Shown in pieces: positions 33,414 to 43,453 of a stretch of DNA of 64,000 bases. Source of the stretch: Aeoliella straminimaris (GTDB lineage: Bacteria; Planctomycetota; Planctomycetia; Pirellulales; Lacipirellulaceae); assembly GCF_024054565.1 (NCBI RefSeq), contig NZ_JAMXLR010000077.1:248001-312000 (forward strand), written 5' to 3'. The notes under the pieces were generated by a model. The model did no database searches, had not been told where the DNA came from, and saw only the letters and a list, made by a program, of their open reading frames with translations. Each line of letters opens with the position of its first letter. The stretch's first letter is position 1. The position numbers and the translations under genes are program-made.

Positions 33414-36400
33414 ATGAACGATAACCTGCAGCAGGTAACCTCTTGCCGCGGACTCACATCGCCCGCTGGCGCCCGGTGGCAATATCGCCTGGCGATCGTG
33501 GTCGTCGTGGCCATTAGCGGAATGGCAGGCAGCACCCGCTTGCTCGCCCAACCCGCCACAGAGACCGAGCAGGACCCTGGAGTCGAAGCGGTACTGTCGG
33601 GCAGGGTTGTGGACCCGTCGGGCGCGCCGGTAACCGATGCCACTCTCAACCTGATGGGCAAGACTCGCAAGCCCGATGGTTCGATGGACTACCAGACGGC
33701 CAAGACCGATGCCGAGGGACGGTACGCCTTCGAGACGGTCGCCCAGATGGACACCTATCGGATGCAGATCGAGTCGACCAGGTGGGTGGGTCTCACCAAC
33801 TGGCGTGAGCTGCCAGAGATGCAGTTGTCGCCGCTAAGCAGAATGAAGCGTGATTTCGAACTGGAGCCGGCGTGCGTGGCTCGCATCCAGGTGGTGGACG
33901 AGCAGGGCAATCCAGTGCCGCGCGTGCGTCTGTACGTGGCCCCTCTGAGCAACGAGCAATTTGTTAACGCCAATTCGGCCAGCACCGATGACGATGGATG
34001 GGCAACCGTGGGAGGTCTCGTGCCGTCGGAGCAGCAGTACCTCTGTGGCACCATGCACGACGACTATGCATTTGCCAAGTTGATCATGAAGCTGGACGAT
34101 CCGGCAAAGAAGTACGAGGAAAAAATCGTCTTGTCGCCGGGCGTTGAAGTGTCGGGCGTCGCCCTATGTTCGGACGGCAAGCCGGCCGTGGGGTGGACCG
34201 TCAACGCCATGCCCAAGTGGTGGAACTTTACCAGCTCGCCGATGGGGCAGGCTATCGACAACGTGGGCGGCTTCACGCTGCCGCACGTCACGCCGGGGGA
34301 GTACGACGTGCATGTCAGCATCCCAACCGGCGAAGGCATGTACCGGCAGCACACTGCGCTGATCGATGCAAAGCTTCCACCGCCAAACGGGCCGCTGAAG
34401 CTGAATCTGTCGATCCCCTCACCCAAATCGATGGTGGCCATTATGGGGGTCGTGAAAGTGGAAGGTCAGCCGCGAAAAGAGAATATCAGCATCCACGCGA
34501 GCTCGGAGGATGGGAAGCACAGCGGCAATGGTTCGGTCGGCGTTGGCGAGCGCGAGTTTCGCATCTCGCCGCTTCCACCAGGGCGGTACACGCTCACGTT
34601 CAACTCGACCGAGGTCGAGCAAGTACGGCTCGACGGCATTGAAGCACCTACCGACGAAGTGGAGGTCACGCTGAAGTCCATCGGGCGACCACGCTTGTCG
34701 GGCAGTGTGGTTCGGGGCGATACCAAGGAACCACTGCAGCACTTTCGCGTGCGGGTGATGAAGGTTCGCTACTTGCGTGGTCCTGGCTACGTGCAGGACT
34801 CGAGCTGGCAGACGGTGGACGATCCGCTGGGGCTGTTTTCCATGGAAGTCGTGGGGCCGGGCATCTACCAGATCATGGTCGATGCCGACGGACTGGCACC
34901 CGCCAGGAGCGAACCGATCAACACCGACGACTACGATGGCAAGCCAGTGTGGCTGGAACTTAATGAAGGTGTCACCCTCCGCGGCACGGTCGTCGACCAG
35001 CAGGGTAACCCCGTCGACGGAGCCGTTATTACCACCTCGACTTACTCCAATGTTCCCACCGGCATCAATCAAGGAGCAACGTCGACGGCCGACAGTTCGG
35101 TGCGAACCATCGCGGGTAAGTTCGAGATTTCGCACCTTCCCGCTGGTGAAGAAACTCTCACGGTGAAGCATCCCGATTTCTGCTCGATGGCTACCGAACC
35201 GATCACCATTGGCGACTCGGATCTGGAGGTCGACCCAATTGTTCTCAACGCTGGCGGCACCGTTGAGGGGCGCGTCTACGATGGACGTGGCAAACCCGAA
35301 GCCAACGTGACGCTGTACGTGCAGTTGGGAAGCAGCAACAACGAGTCAGCCCGCCTGGCGACCGTGGTGACCGACCAGGATGGCTATTACCGTGCAGAGC
35401 ACCTGCCGGAGATGCTTTGCGAAGTGCAGCGAGCCAAGGTGTGGGACTCGTTGGGCGTGGTCCGTACGAGGGTGCTTCCCACCAATGGTCAGATATCGCG
35501 AATCGACCTCGGTGGCCCTGAGGCAGCCACTGGCCGACTGCTGATCAACGGCCAGCCGCTGCAGAACGAACGGGTTCAGCTTGGCGGCGACCATCCCAAT
35601 TTCAGCACCTGCGTGGCCTACGCCCAAACGGACGACGACGGCAACTTCACCTTCTGGGGCCCCGCGCCGGGCAAACGAGTGCTGTACTATCGCGCCCCTG
35701 GCACACGGGGCGACTGGATACGTGCCGGCGAGGTAATGGTGGTGCCCGGCGAACCGGCTTCGAGTATCCTTGGCGATATCGATATTCGCTCCGCCACCCT
35801 CACGGTACCGGTTGCCGGAGTTCCCGAGGATCAGTTGGCGAAGATTCGCATGATGCTCATTGAGTACCGACCCAGGTGGCCCTTCGGCAATGATGTGGGC
35901 GTGCTGCAGTCGCGCCAAGAACTCACTGATCCCTTTGTGTTCAATCGCGTACCACCCGGGCAGTACGAATTGGTGTGCCGGCGATTGGGGGACAATCTGT
36001 CGTTGCGAAAGCTGGTGGAAGTGACCGCCGACCAGCCCGAGCAAAGCGCCGCGATCGAATGGCCCGCAGCGACGGGCAAACTCGAAGTCCGCTTGGACGA
36101 GCAGGCACGCAGCCAAGAGGAGATCCGCTCACCCTACTTATGGAGTACAGATGGTCGGTTCTATACGTCCGTGGATCTAAGGGAGGAAGGCAAAACTCGC
36201 TACGAGAAATTGCCGGCGGGCGACTACTACCTGGCCACGGCCGGCACCCGCAATCCGCCACGCATCGCTGAGTTCTCGGTGGCACCTGATGAGGAAACCG
36301 TGCTCGAGCTAACCGAAGAACACTTCCAGTCGCCACCAAGAGACTTGGGCATGATCGTCGTGCAGTGTTTCACGCCCGACGGCCTGGTTCTTGATGGCTG

Positions 36401-36623
36401 CACGATCGACCTGAAGAGCGATTCTGGCAGTGTGCAGGAAAGCAGCAGTCAAGGTGGCCGAACCAACGTGATTGGCGATCCGGGTGAATACACCATGACG
36501 GTCTCGTACCCGGGGTTCGAGACCGCCCGGCAGCAGGTCACCATCAAGCCGGTCTTGCCGAATGGCCGAGTGGCGGGCGATGTGAGCGTGCACGTCCACA
36601 TGGTCCCGGCGGACAACGGGTAG
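33414..36623 (+). CDS. large secreted protein of carboxypeptidase-regulatory-like repeats
   Basis: The 1069-residue protein starts at ATG 33414 (GGGAGAAG upstream). An N-terminal hydrophobic segment (YRLAIVVVVAISGMAGSTRLLA) is a signal or anchor. The mature part consists of repeated transthyretin/CarboxypepD_reg-like beta domains, each with a G-x-V-x-D/T-x-x-G-x-P-V opening: LSGRVVDPSGAPVTDATLNL, RLSGSVVRGDTKEP, LRGTVVDQQGNPVDGAVITT and VEGRVYDGRGKPEANVTLYV. No catalytic domain is visible. Such proteins are abundant in planctomycetes and are thought to be surface or adhesion modules. The frame is open to GTG 33222, but that part is Cys/Arg-rich and precedes the signal. Confidence 0.85.
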   Translation: MNDNLQQVTSCRGLTSPAGARWQYRLAIVVVVAISGMAGSTRLLAQPATETEQDPGVEAVLSGRVVDPSGAPVTDATLNLMGKTRKPDGSMDYQTAKTDAEGRYAFETVAQMDTYRMQIESTRWVGLTNWRELPEMQLSPLSRMKRDFELEPACVARIQVVDEQGNPVPRVRLYVAPLSNEQFVNANSASTDDDGWATVGGLVPSEQQYLCGTMHDDYAFAKLIMKLDDPAKKYEEKIVLSPGVEVSGVALCSDGKPAVGWTVNAMPKWWNFTSSPMGQAIDNVGGFTLPHVTPGEYDVHVSIPTGEGMYRQHTALIDAKLPPPNGPLKLNLSIPSPKSMVAIMGVVKVEGQPRKENISIHASSEDGKHSGNGSVGVGEREFRISPLPPGRYTLTFNSTEVEQVRLDGIEAPTDEVEVTLKSIGRPRLSGSVVRGDTKEPLQHFRVRVMKVRYLRGPGYVQDSSWQTVDDPLGLFSMEVVGPGIYQIMVDADGLAPARSEPINTDDYDGKPVWLELNEGVTLRGTVVDQQGNPVDGAVITTSTYSNVPTGINQGATSTADSSVRTIAGKFEISHLPAGEETLTVKHPDFCSMATEPITIGDSDLEVDPIVLNAGGTVEGRVYDGRGKPEANVTLYVQLGSSNNESARLATVVTDQDGYYRAEHLPEMLCEVQRAKVWDSLGVVRTRVLPTNGQISRIDLGGPEAATGRLLINGQPLQNERVQLGGDHPNFSTCVAYAQTDDDGNFTFWGPAPGKRVLYYRAPGTRGDWIRAGEVMVVPGEPASSILGDIDIRSATLTVPVAGVPEDQLAKIRMMLIEYRPRWPFGNDVGVLQSRQELTDPFVFNRVPPGQYELVCRRLGDNLSLRKLVEVTADQPEQSAAIEWPAATGKLEVRLDEQARSQEEIRSPYLWSTDGRFYTSVDLREEGKTRYEKLPAGDYYLATAGTRNPPRIAEFSVAPDEETVLELTEEHFQSPPRDLGMIVVQCFTPDGLVLDGCTIDLKSDSGSVQESSSQGGRTNVIGDPGEYTMTVSYPGFETARQQVTIKPVLPNGRVAGDVSVHVHMVPADNG

Positions 36624-36641
36624 CCCGATCGCCTAAACCTG

Positions 36642-39600
36642 CTACGACTCGAGACCCCAATCGATGCCCAGGGCGGCGTCGGCCAGGCTGGCCTCGTCGT
36701 CGGTTGAACGTGTGGCGCCGGCGCTATCCATGAATACCTGCACTTCTTGCGGTTCGTCTGCCTCGGGCAATAGTGGCAGTTCGGCCTCGGCGGGCTCGTA
36801 CAATTCCTCGATCGCCTGCTCGAGCGCCGTGGGGCTCGATTCGTCCTGCGTCGAATTGCCCGCAGCCGTCGGCGAGGTTCCAGAGAACGGATAGCTGCTC
36901 GCAGTGGACACGGTCGCTGTTTGCGACTGGTTTGGAGTGACATCCTGGTGTTCGGCGGCCAGGGTGCTCAGTGGCTGCGAGGGCTGCAAGGCCGTGAGGC
37001 CCAAGTGGTTTCGCCACACGATGAAGTCGGCCAGCGAGATCTCGCCGTCGCGGTTGCCGTCGGCGCCAAATCCCACGGTCGCGACACTCGAGCCAAACGC
37101 CGCTTTCCAAACCTGATAGTCGGCCTGATCGACCAGGCCGTTGGCATCGTAATCGCCCGGCAGGGGATAGCCTTCGTTACCGGGTGATCCGCCCCAGTAC
37201 AGGCTCGCCCGCCAGTTTGCAGGATCGCTCGCATCGCCCAGCGGGTCGACGATCTCCAGCGACTGGCCCTGGCCGTCGGGCGAAGTGGGCCAGGGGGCGT
37301 CGTCGCTGTACTCGAAGCTTTGGATCAGCAGGCCATTGGCGTCCAGCAGCGTGATTCTCTCGCCACCGTTGCTCAGGTTGCGATCGCCAAAGCCTCCCAA
37401 CGCCACGTTGAGATCGGTGCCGTAAACCGATTCGAAGGTCGCCACGTCTCGCGCGACAATGATGTAGTCGCCGGGGGCGAGCGTCTGCCCGCTAGCGAAA
37501 ACGTACGCCTCGGACGCAAAGTCGGCGATCTGCACACCGCTCAGGTCGACCGGTTCGCTGCCGGTGTTCTTGATCTCGATGAACTCCTGGTCGTCCTCGT
37601 CCACCAGGCCAGGATTGTACGGATGGTAGTGCAGCTCGGTGATAGCCAGCGTGGGCAGCGAGTCGGACTCGCCGACGGCAAACTCCACCGGCTCCGACCA
37701 GTGACTCCAGCGACCGGTGTCGTCCTGGAATCTCACCCGTGCCCGGTGTGTAGCGCCAGCGGTCACTGCCGAAGCGGGCGGGGCGATGGATTCGCTGTAG
37801 GAGGTTATCGCGCCGGAGTCCCAACTGGCGGTCCATTCGTCCAGGAACAGTGTGTCGGGATCCAAGCCGGCCGAGGCGTCGGTTACCTCGGAGATGCGCC
37901 ACTGGACGGCGGCAAAGTTGTCGCCCTGGGGGTCGACGAATGAAGTCGTCTGGAACTGCAGCCCACCGGCCCAGATGTTGGGGTCGCCCACGTAGGAGAG
38001 GGTGGGTGTCTGCGGAATGCGTCCCTCCTCGCCCGTGGCGGCCAGCAGGCTGTCGAGATAGGCAGCGCGGCCGCCGGGCCCCACGGTGCCACTGGAGGCC
38101 GTACCGCCGGAGGGCCAGTTGCCTCCGACGAAGGCGAAGTTCAGCATGTCCTCGACCAGGTTGTCGATCGAAACGATGCCGGCGCCGCCGAGTCCGTCGT
38201 AGTTGCCGGCCTCGTCGGGCGCACCTTGCCATCTCGCTCGATCGGCGGCCTCCAGGGGAAGCAGGTTCGAAGCCAATTCGGTGATCATGCCCTCGAGTTG
38301 ATCGGGCTGCCAGATGAGGTCGCGCAGTTCTCGTAGCGTGTTGTAGAATTCCGGCAGAATCAGTTCATAGCGATACTGCGGGTCGTTGTTTTCGAACAAG
38401 GCGTCGTAGACGACGTCTTCTCCTTGGTTCCAGGTGGGCCCCCAGGTGGCGTCGGTATCCCAGGGCAGGATCCATAACTTGCCGAGGTAATCATTCTCGG
38501 CCAAGTAGTCCGGCTCGAAGTAGTAGGCCATGTTCTTGTTGGCATCCGGCCAATAGTCGTAATGGCGCACCGCCTCGGACACGGCGTGGTAGATGTAGTA
38601 CTTCTCGAGGTTCACGCGGTACTCGATATCGGTACTGGACCGCGAAAGGACGTACTCGATGTAGTCGTGGTCCGAACCATCGGTTACCGCGTTGGGCGCT
38701 TGATAGTCCTGCTGGCGGAGGGCGTCCTGCGACTGGTTGATCAGCTTGTACAGGTTACCTTCTTCCAGTCCGTGAGCGTCGAGGAACCGTTTGTCGTAAT
38801 CCTCCAGCGCGAAGTTGATGCCCCAGAAATCACCATTCCACTGGTCGGGCGCTTCGGCGGCGTTGTCGATCACCCGGAACTGGAACCAATGGGTTTCGAT
38901 GGCAGGCAGCCCCATCATGTTGTAGAGCTGCATGGTCATCGCTTCGTTGAGCGCGTAGGTCAGGGTTTCGTGGTTGTCGAACCCCTTGCCTGTGGTAAGC
39001 GTCTTCCACTTTTCGGGATAGGGATTGCCTTGTTGGTCGGTGGGCTCGAACCAGTTGCCATCGTTAAAGCGGAACCGCATGCTCCGCTTGCCATCGCCAT
39101 AGTAGCGACCGTTGGCGCCGCGCAATCGGTAGTGAATGTTGTCGTACACCTGGCCGTTGTAGACCATGGTGCCGGCCCAGTTCCACGTGAAGCGAGCTTC
39201 GGTGCCTTGGGCGATCTGGTCGCCGCCGTCGTAGGCCACGGCTTCCGAAAGATCGTCGGACCGCGTCAACAGATGGTACACCGGCAGCGATGCCAGGTCG
39301 TCCGCGTTGGCCAGCACGTCGCCCGAGTTGTTCTGATACTCTGGAACGCCGTCGTACACGAAGTAGGCAAAGTTCAGCGAGGCGTCGTCGGCGTAAGGGG
39401 CAAGGCTGCTGGCGCCCAGCGTGTCGGCCACCTCGATGCGGTACCGCACCAGGGTGCGATGCGCTTGCGCGGGGACGGCGGCCGTATAGATTCCATCGCC
39501 AGCCACCTGATCGGCACCCGTGCCATCGTCCACCATGGCGATGGTGGCCCAGTTGGCAAGATCGAAGTACTCCGGATTGGCCGTAGGCAGCAGCTCGGGA

Positions 39601-41357
39601 TTCGCGAGCAACTCGTTGTGCGGAACGGGCAGCGTGGCCGGGATGTACTCGCCGGGCAGCACGATCTGATACTGCAGGTCGACCGAGGCCACGCCATCGG
39701 GATCGCTCACCTCGGCGGTGATGACTCCCGTCGAGGAAGAAGTTTCGCCACCACTGGACTGCACATCGGTGATGGCCGGTGCGGCGTTGTCTGCCAGCAC
39801 GTTGTTCGGTGCACCCGGCGTGGCGCGCGGGGCGTTGACGGAAACGAACAGCGAACGGGTGGCCGTGCCTTGTTCGTTGGTGGCGGTGATCGTGTAGGTG
39901 GTCGAAGTGGTGGGGGCAACCATCACCTGCGACTGGCCCAGGACGTTGCCCACGTCGGGAGTGATGACGAGTGTATCGGCCTCCTGGACGTTCCAGGCCA
40001 AGGTGACCGACTGTCCGGGCACTACGTCCGAAGCATCGGCCACAAACGAACCGATGGTGGGGCCCGCAATCACGGCGTCGGCGCCCGCCGTGTAGCTGCT
40101 GGCGACTTCGCCGCTGGTGAGTGCCCGGCTGTAGATCCGGAACTCGTTGTGGCGGCCATCGAACAGGGCGTCGCCAAATTGCGAGCGGCCCAGCCAGTTG
40201 TTCACGTCGTCGAGGTCGTCCAGGTCGATCAGCGTGAGGCTGCTGCCGGCCGATTGACCGTTCACGTAGAGCGTTTGCGTGTTGTTAGCCCCGTCCCAGG
40301 TAACGGCGAAGTGCAGCTCGACGTGGGTGTCGGCGTCTTCGGTCCAGTCGACCCAGCTTTCGTTGCCGCTGCTTCCTTGGCGATGCGTCAGGCGAACCGT
40401 GTCGGCGCCGGACCGCGGAATGAGCGTAATGTAGCTCTGGTTGTTCGCGCCCGTCGATTGATCTTCGCCGCCCTGGCTACGGCCGAAGGAAAAGATTTCG
40501 GCCCACTCGCGGTTGCGAGTCACGGTGCCCCACCATTCGAACGTGGCGCTCTCGCCCAAGTCCGAGATAATGCCATTGGGCAGATCGACGTAGGCGCCCG
40601 ACTGAAACACGGGACCTTGATCGGAGGATTGCCCACTGTTGGCGCTGACATCGAGTTGGCCACTGTGGAAGTCGGCCAGACCCGTGGGATCGACCAGCAC
40701 GCCACTGGCCCCGCCAACGCTGTCGACCAGGTCGCCCGAGAAGCTCCAGCGGTGCAGCAGGTCGTTCAGCGATCCACTGGTTGCGGGTGGATCCTCCGAT
40801 CCCTCGCCAAACAATGGCGCCGTGTAAGCGGGACGCCAGTTGCTGCCCAGGTTGTTATCGAGTTGTGGGTTGATGAGCTCCATCGACACACCCTCGCCAT
40901 CGGGCGCGATGGGCCAGGGGAGCTCGGTGCCGTATTCCACCTCGTCTATCAGGTTGCCCAGCTCGTCGGATAGGGCGATCCGCTCGCCACCGTTACTCAG
41001 CCCGCCAGAGTAGGTACCCACCGCCACGGCGCCGAACTGCGAGAGCAGCGTGTCGGGATCCTGGGCCACGACCAAGTAGCCGCCAGCGGGAATGGTCTGG
41101 CCCTGGGCAAAGGTGAAGTCGATGCCATCGGTGAAGCTCCACCCCGAGATATCGACCGCCGTGGCGGCCGTGTTGTGCAGCTCGACGAACTCTTCGAAGC
41201 TGGTGTTGTCGTCGGCGTTGTAGTGCAGCTCGTTGATTACCACCGCCAGCAGATGGCGGTTCTCGAGCGACTCGATACGCAGCTTTCGCCTGCGGCCGCC
41301 TCGGCGACTACGCAAGTTGAATGAATGTGCCTCATTCCCGGAACCGAAAACCGCCAT
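36642..41357 (-). CDS. giant secreted lamin-tail / LamG / CotH / dockerin protein
   Basis: This 1571-residue protein has, in order: the planctomycete LEPR-XLL-like N-terminal motif (RIESLENRHLLA, about 27-38), lamin-tail domain 1 (VVINELHYNADDN onward), a LamG/concanavalin-like domain (about 200-425, SFSGDLVDSVGGASG), an Ig-like segment, and a CotH kinase domain (about 690-1100). The CotH part includes KRSMRFRFNDGNW, YNMMGLPAIETHWFQFRV and LWILPWDTDATWGP. After these come an Fn3-like region, lamin-tail domain 2 (LAITELHYHPYNPG), a dockerin type I pair (DYDANGLVDQADYQVW, DGNRDGEISLADFIVW) and an acidic tail. It is exported and probably displayed on the surface through dockerin or LEPR-type attachment. 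No cohesin is encoded in the window. Confidence 0.9.
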   Translation of the reverse strand: MAVFGSGNEAHSFNLRSRRGGRRRKLRIESLENRHLLAVVINELHYNADDNTSFEEFVELHNTAATAVDISGWSFTDGIDFTFAQGQTIPAGGYLVVAQDPDTLLSQFGAVAVGTYSGGLSNGGERIALSDELGNLIDEVEYGTELPWPIAPDGEGVSMELINPQLDNNLGSNWRPAYTAPLFGEGSEDPPATSGSLNDLLHRWSFSGDLVDSVGGASGVLVDPTGLADFHSGQLDVSANSGQSSDQGPVFQSGAYVDLPNGIISDLGESATFEWWGTVTRNREWAEIFSFGRSQGGEDQSTGANNQSYITLIPRSGADTVRLTHRQGSSGNESWVDWTEDADTHVELHFAVTWDGANNTQTLYVNGQSAGSSLTLIDLDDLDDVNNWLGRSQFGDALFDGRHNEFRIYSRALTSGEVASSYTAGADAVIAGPTIGSFVADASDVVPGQSVTLAWNVQEADTLVITPDVGNVLGQSQVMVAPTTSTTYTITATNEQGTATRSLFVSVNAPRATPGAPNNVLADNAAPAITDVQSSGGETSSSTGVITAEVSDPDGVASVDLQYQIVLPGEYIPATLPVPHNELLANPELLPTANPEYFDLANWATIAMVDDGTGADQVAGDGIYTAAVPAQAHRTLVRYRIEVADTLGASSLAPYADDASLNFAYFVYDGVPEYQNNSGDVLANADDLASLPVYHLLTRSDDLSEAVAYDGGDQIAQGTEARFTWNWAGTMVYNGQVYDNIHYRLRGANGRYYGDGKRSMRFRFNDGNWFEPTDQQGNPYPEKWKTLTTGKGFDNHETLTYALNEAMTMQLYNMMGLPAIETHWFQFRVIDNAAEAPDQWNGDFWGINFALEDYDKRFLDAHGLEEGNLYKLINQSQDALRQQDYQAPNAVTDGSDHDYIEYVLSRSSTDIEYRVNLEKYYIYHAVSEAVRHYDYWPDANKNMAYYFEPDYLAENDYLGKLWILPWDTDATWGPTWNQGEDVVYDALFENNDPQYRYELILPEFYNTLRELRDLIWQPDQLEGMITELASNLLPLEAADRARWQGAPDEAGNYDGLGGAGIVSIDNLVEDMLNFAFVGGNWPSGGTASSGTVGPGGRAAYLDSLLAATGEEGRIPQTPTLSYVGDPNIWAGGLQFQTTSFVDPQGDNFAAVQWRISEVTDASAGLDPDTLFLDEWTASWDSGAITSYSESIAPPASAVTAGATHRARVRFQDDTGRWSHWSEPVEFAVGESDSLPTLAITELHYHPYNPGLVDEDDQEFIEIKNTGSEPVDLSGVQIADFASEAYVFASGQTLAPGDYIIVARDVATFESVYGTDLNVALGGFGDRNLSNGGERITLLDANGLLIQSFEYSDDAPWPTSPDGQGQSLEIVDPLGDASDPANWRASLYWGGSPGNEGYPLPGDYDANGLVDQADYQVWKAAFGSSVATVGFGADGNRDGEISLADFIVWRNHLGLTALQPSQPLSTLAAEHQDVTPNQSQTATVSTASSYPFSGTSPTAAGNSTQDESSPTALEQAIEELYEPAEAELPLLPEADEPQEVQVFMDSAGATRSTDDEASLADAALGIDWGLES

Positions 41358-41650
41358 GCTCGCCTGATCCTGTTCTCGCTCGAATAGGTGCCGTCGTACA
41401 CAAGCTCACGGCAAGTCAACGCGGGCGAGGCCAGCGCCGCCCTCGTTGCACCGCCCACACCAGTGTGTAGGGGGGGTACATAGGGCGGCCCATCAGCCCA
41501 GATTGCCCGCTACCTGCAATACGCCCAGGTGCGCGAGAGTGGAACAAAAACCCCCCGAGAGTGGCTGTTTTTGCCCCAGAACAGGCGAGAAAACTCGGTT
41601 GACCGAACCGCGGAGGCCATCTACCCGGCCGAATGCCTAGAAAACGCCAC

Positions 41651-42661
41651 CTACTGGATCGCCATATGCCACTTGTCGAAGCGGGCCAAAACCTGCTCTA
41701 CCTGCTCGATACGCTCCTGGAGCGAGCCCCGCAGCGTGACGTACGGCCGCCGCAGTCGACGCAGTTCGCCCAGCACACGCCGCTGCATGGTGCCGCGATT
41801 TGCCTCAACCGAGCGATCGGCCGTGTCGTCGTAGGGGATGTCGTCGTCGCACAGCAGGCACAGGTCGTACCGCTGTGGGGTCTGGTCGGCCAGTTCGCGA
41901 AGCGCCGCGGCCGGCTGCCCATGGTAGTAACCCGCGAACACGGCCGTCGTCGAGGCGTCGGTATCCACGAAGAAATACTCGCGTGCCTGGCCTACCAGCT
42001 GTTCCTCGCGGTGGCGATGCCCCTCCGCTATTTCCACCAGCTGCTCAGGCGTCAATCGCCGCTCGTGCTGGTGGGTGTCCCAGTACTCGCGGCCGTACTC
42101 GGGCATCCACACCGTGTCGTACCGCTGGGCGAGCGCCTCGCACAATGTGGTCTTGCCGGTCGAGGGAGCGCCAACCAGCACTACCCACGTGACCAGGTCG
42201 CGATACACCCATGGATCGACGAACTGACGAAAGCGGTAAGGCTCGTCGCGAATCTGTGTGGCCGAGATCGACACTTGCTGCCGCGCTTCGTCCACGCGAC
42301 AGTCCTGGGCGCCGAGCGCGCGACTTACGTGGTCGCCATAGAACTCGCTGGAGTAGAAGTGCGTGATCGGTCGGCCCGCCAGGGTACGGAGGATGTACTG
42401 CTCATGCATCGCGCGAATCTCGGGTGTGTCGCCCACCTGCATTGGACCGTCCCAGCATTCGATCACTTCGACATCGGGATACAGGTGGCGGATCCAATCG
42501 GCTCGCACACCTAAGGGCACGGAAGTGAACTCCGGCGCATCGTAGATCAGCACCACGAGCGAGTCGCATTCGGCGAGCGCCCGCTCGATCACGGATTGAT
42601 GCCCGCGGTGCAGCGGTGCGAACTTACCCAGTGTGAGTCCCGTCGTCATGCGTTTGCTCAT
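41651..42661 (-). CDS. nadR: NadR-like bifunctional nicotinamide riboside kinase / NMN adenylyltransferase
   Basis: This 336-residue cytoplasmic enzyme converts imported nicotinamide riboside to NMN and then NAD. The N-terminal nucleotidyltransferase has LGKFAPLHRGHQ with His18 and His21, and ISATQIRD. The C-terminal kinase has the P-loop VGAPSTGKTTL and DTDASTTAVF. Unlike E. coli NadR it has no N-terminal repressor domain. The start is ATG 42661 (or 42649); either overlaps the end of pnuC by 26-38 bases, so translation is coupled. The open frame up to 42799 is antisense-like to pnuC coding sequence and was excluded. Confidence 0.9.
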   Translation of the reverse strand: MSKRMTTGLTLGKFAPLHRGHQSVIERALAECDSLVVLIYDAPEFTSVPLGVRADWIRHLYPDVEVIECWDGPMQVGDTPEIRAMHEQYILRTLAGRPITHFYSSEFYGDHVSRALGAQDCRVDEARQQVSISATQIRDEPYRFRQFVDPWVYRDLVTWVVLVGAPSTGKTTLCEALAQRYDTVWMPEYGREYWDTHQHERRLTPEQLVEIAEGHRHREEQLVGQAREYFFVDTDASTTAVFAGYYHGQPAAALRELADQTPQRYDLCLLCDDDIPYDDTADRSVEANRGTMQRRVLGELRRLRRPYVTLRGSLQERIEQVEQVLARFDKWHMAIQ

Positions 42662-43226
42662 GGGCACGATCTTTCCGCCAACTGGCCCGCCACGCGAAGA
42701 AACCGGCCGTTGCCATGCACAAGAACACGGCGTACAGCCCGGCGGTGAGCTGTAGGTCTTTCTGCAGGTATACGCCAATGGCCACCACATCCACGGCAAT
42801 CCAGTACCACCACGATTCTAACCGCTTCTGGGCCAGCAGCCACTGGGCCACCAGACTGGTCACTGTGGTAAAGGCGTCGGGGTAGGGCAGTGAGGCGTCG
42901 GTGTAGTGGTGCATCACCCAACCCCATGCCGCCGTGCCCATCGCAACCACCAGCAAATACAGCAGGTTCGCCCGGTGCGAGATCCGGGTAACGGGCAACT
43001 GATTCTCCCGCTCCCCGCCGGCCAGCCAATGCCACCAGCCATAGATTTGCAGCACCACGTACACCACCTGCAGGATGACGTCGGAATAGAGCTTGGCCGC
43101 CGCAAAAATGTAAATGTAAAGCACCACCTGCACCAACCCCGTCGGCCAGCACCAGATATTCTGCCGGATGGTGAGCCACACGCAAAACACGCCTAGCACA
43201 ACGGCAATCGGTTCGAGGTAGGCCAT
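42624..43226 (-). CDS. pnuC: PnuC nicotinamide riboside transporter
   Basis: The 200-residue integral membrane protein of the PnuC family facilitates uptake of nicotinamide riboside. Family motifs include NIWCWPTGLVQVVLYIYIF, LYSDVILQVVYVVLQIYGWW (the Q-x-x-x-x-x-x-x-x-YGW signature) and SWWYWIAVDVVAIGVYL. Six to seven membrane helices are expected. ATG 43226 gives MAYLEPIAVVLGVFCVWL as first helix; the frame to 43439 adds 71 unlikely residues and would run into the divergent moxR promoter. It overlaps nadR downstream, forming a salvage operon. Confidence 0.92.
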   Translation of the reverse strand: MAYLEPIAVVLGVFCVWLTIRQNIWCWPTGLVQVVLYIYIFAAAKLYSDVILQVVYVVLQIYGWWHWLAGGERENQLPVTRISHRANLLYLLVVAMGTAAWGWVMHHYTDASLPYPDAFTTVTSLVAQWLLAQKRLESWWYWIAVDVVAIGVYLQKDLQLTAGLYAVFLCMATAGFFAWRASWRKDRAHEQTHDDGTHTG

Positions 43227-43453
43227 GGGTGTGGGCGAAGGCGTCGCCTGCTGGTTCGAGCGATCGGGGTGGTACGCCAGGAGTATACTGGGCCGAGCAG
43301 CGGGGGCACAGCAGCGCGGCAAGCAGCCAGCCTCGCGGGAGTTCCATTGATCCAAACGTCCAGGCACCTGGCCATCGCTGGGGAATTGTTTTCTCCCGAA
43401 CTGCCGAATCGTTATGCTATGGGGAGACCATACAGCCACGGGAGCAGAGCAAC

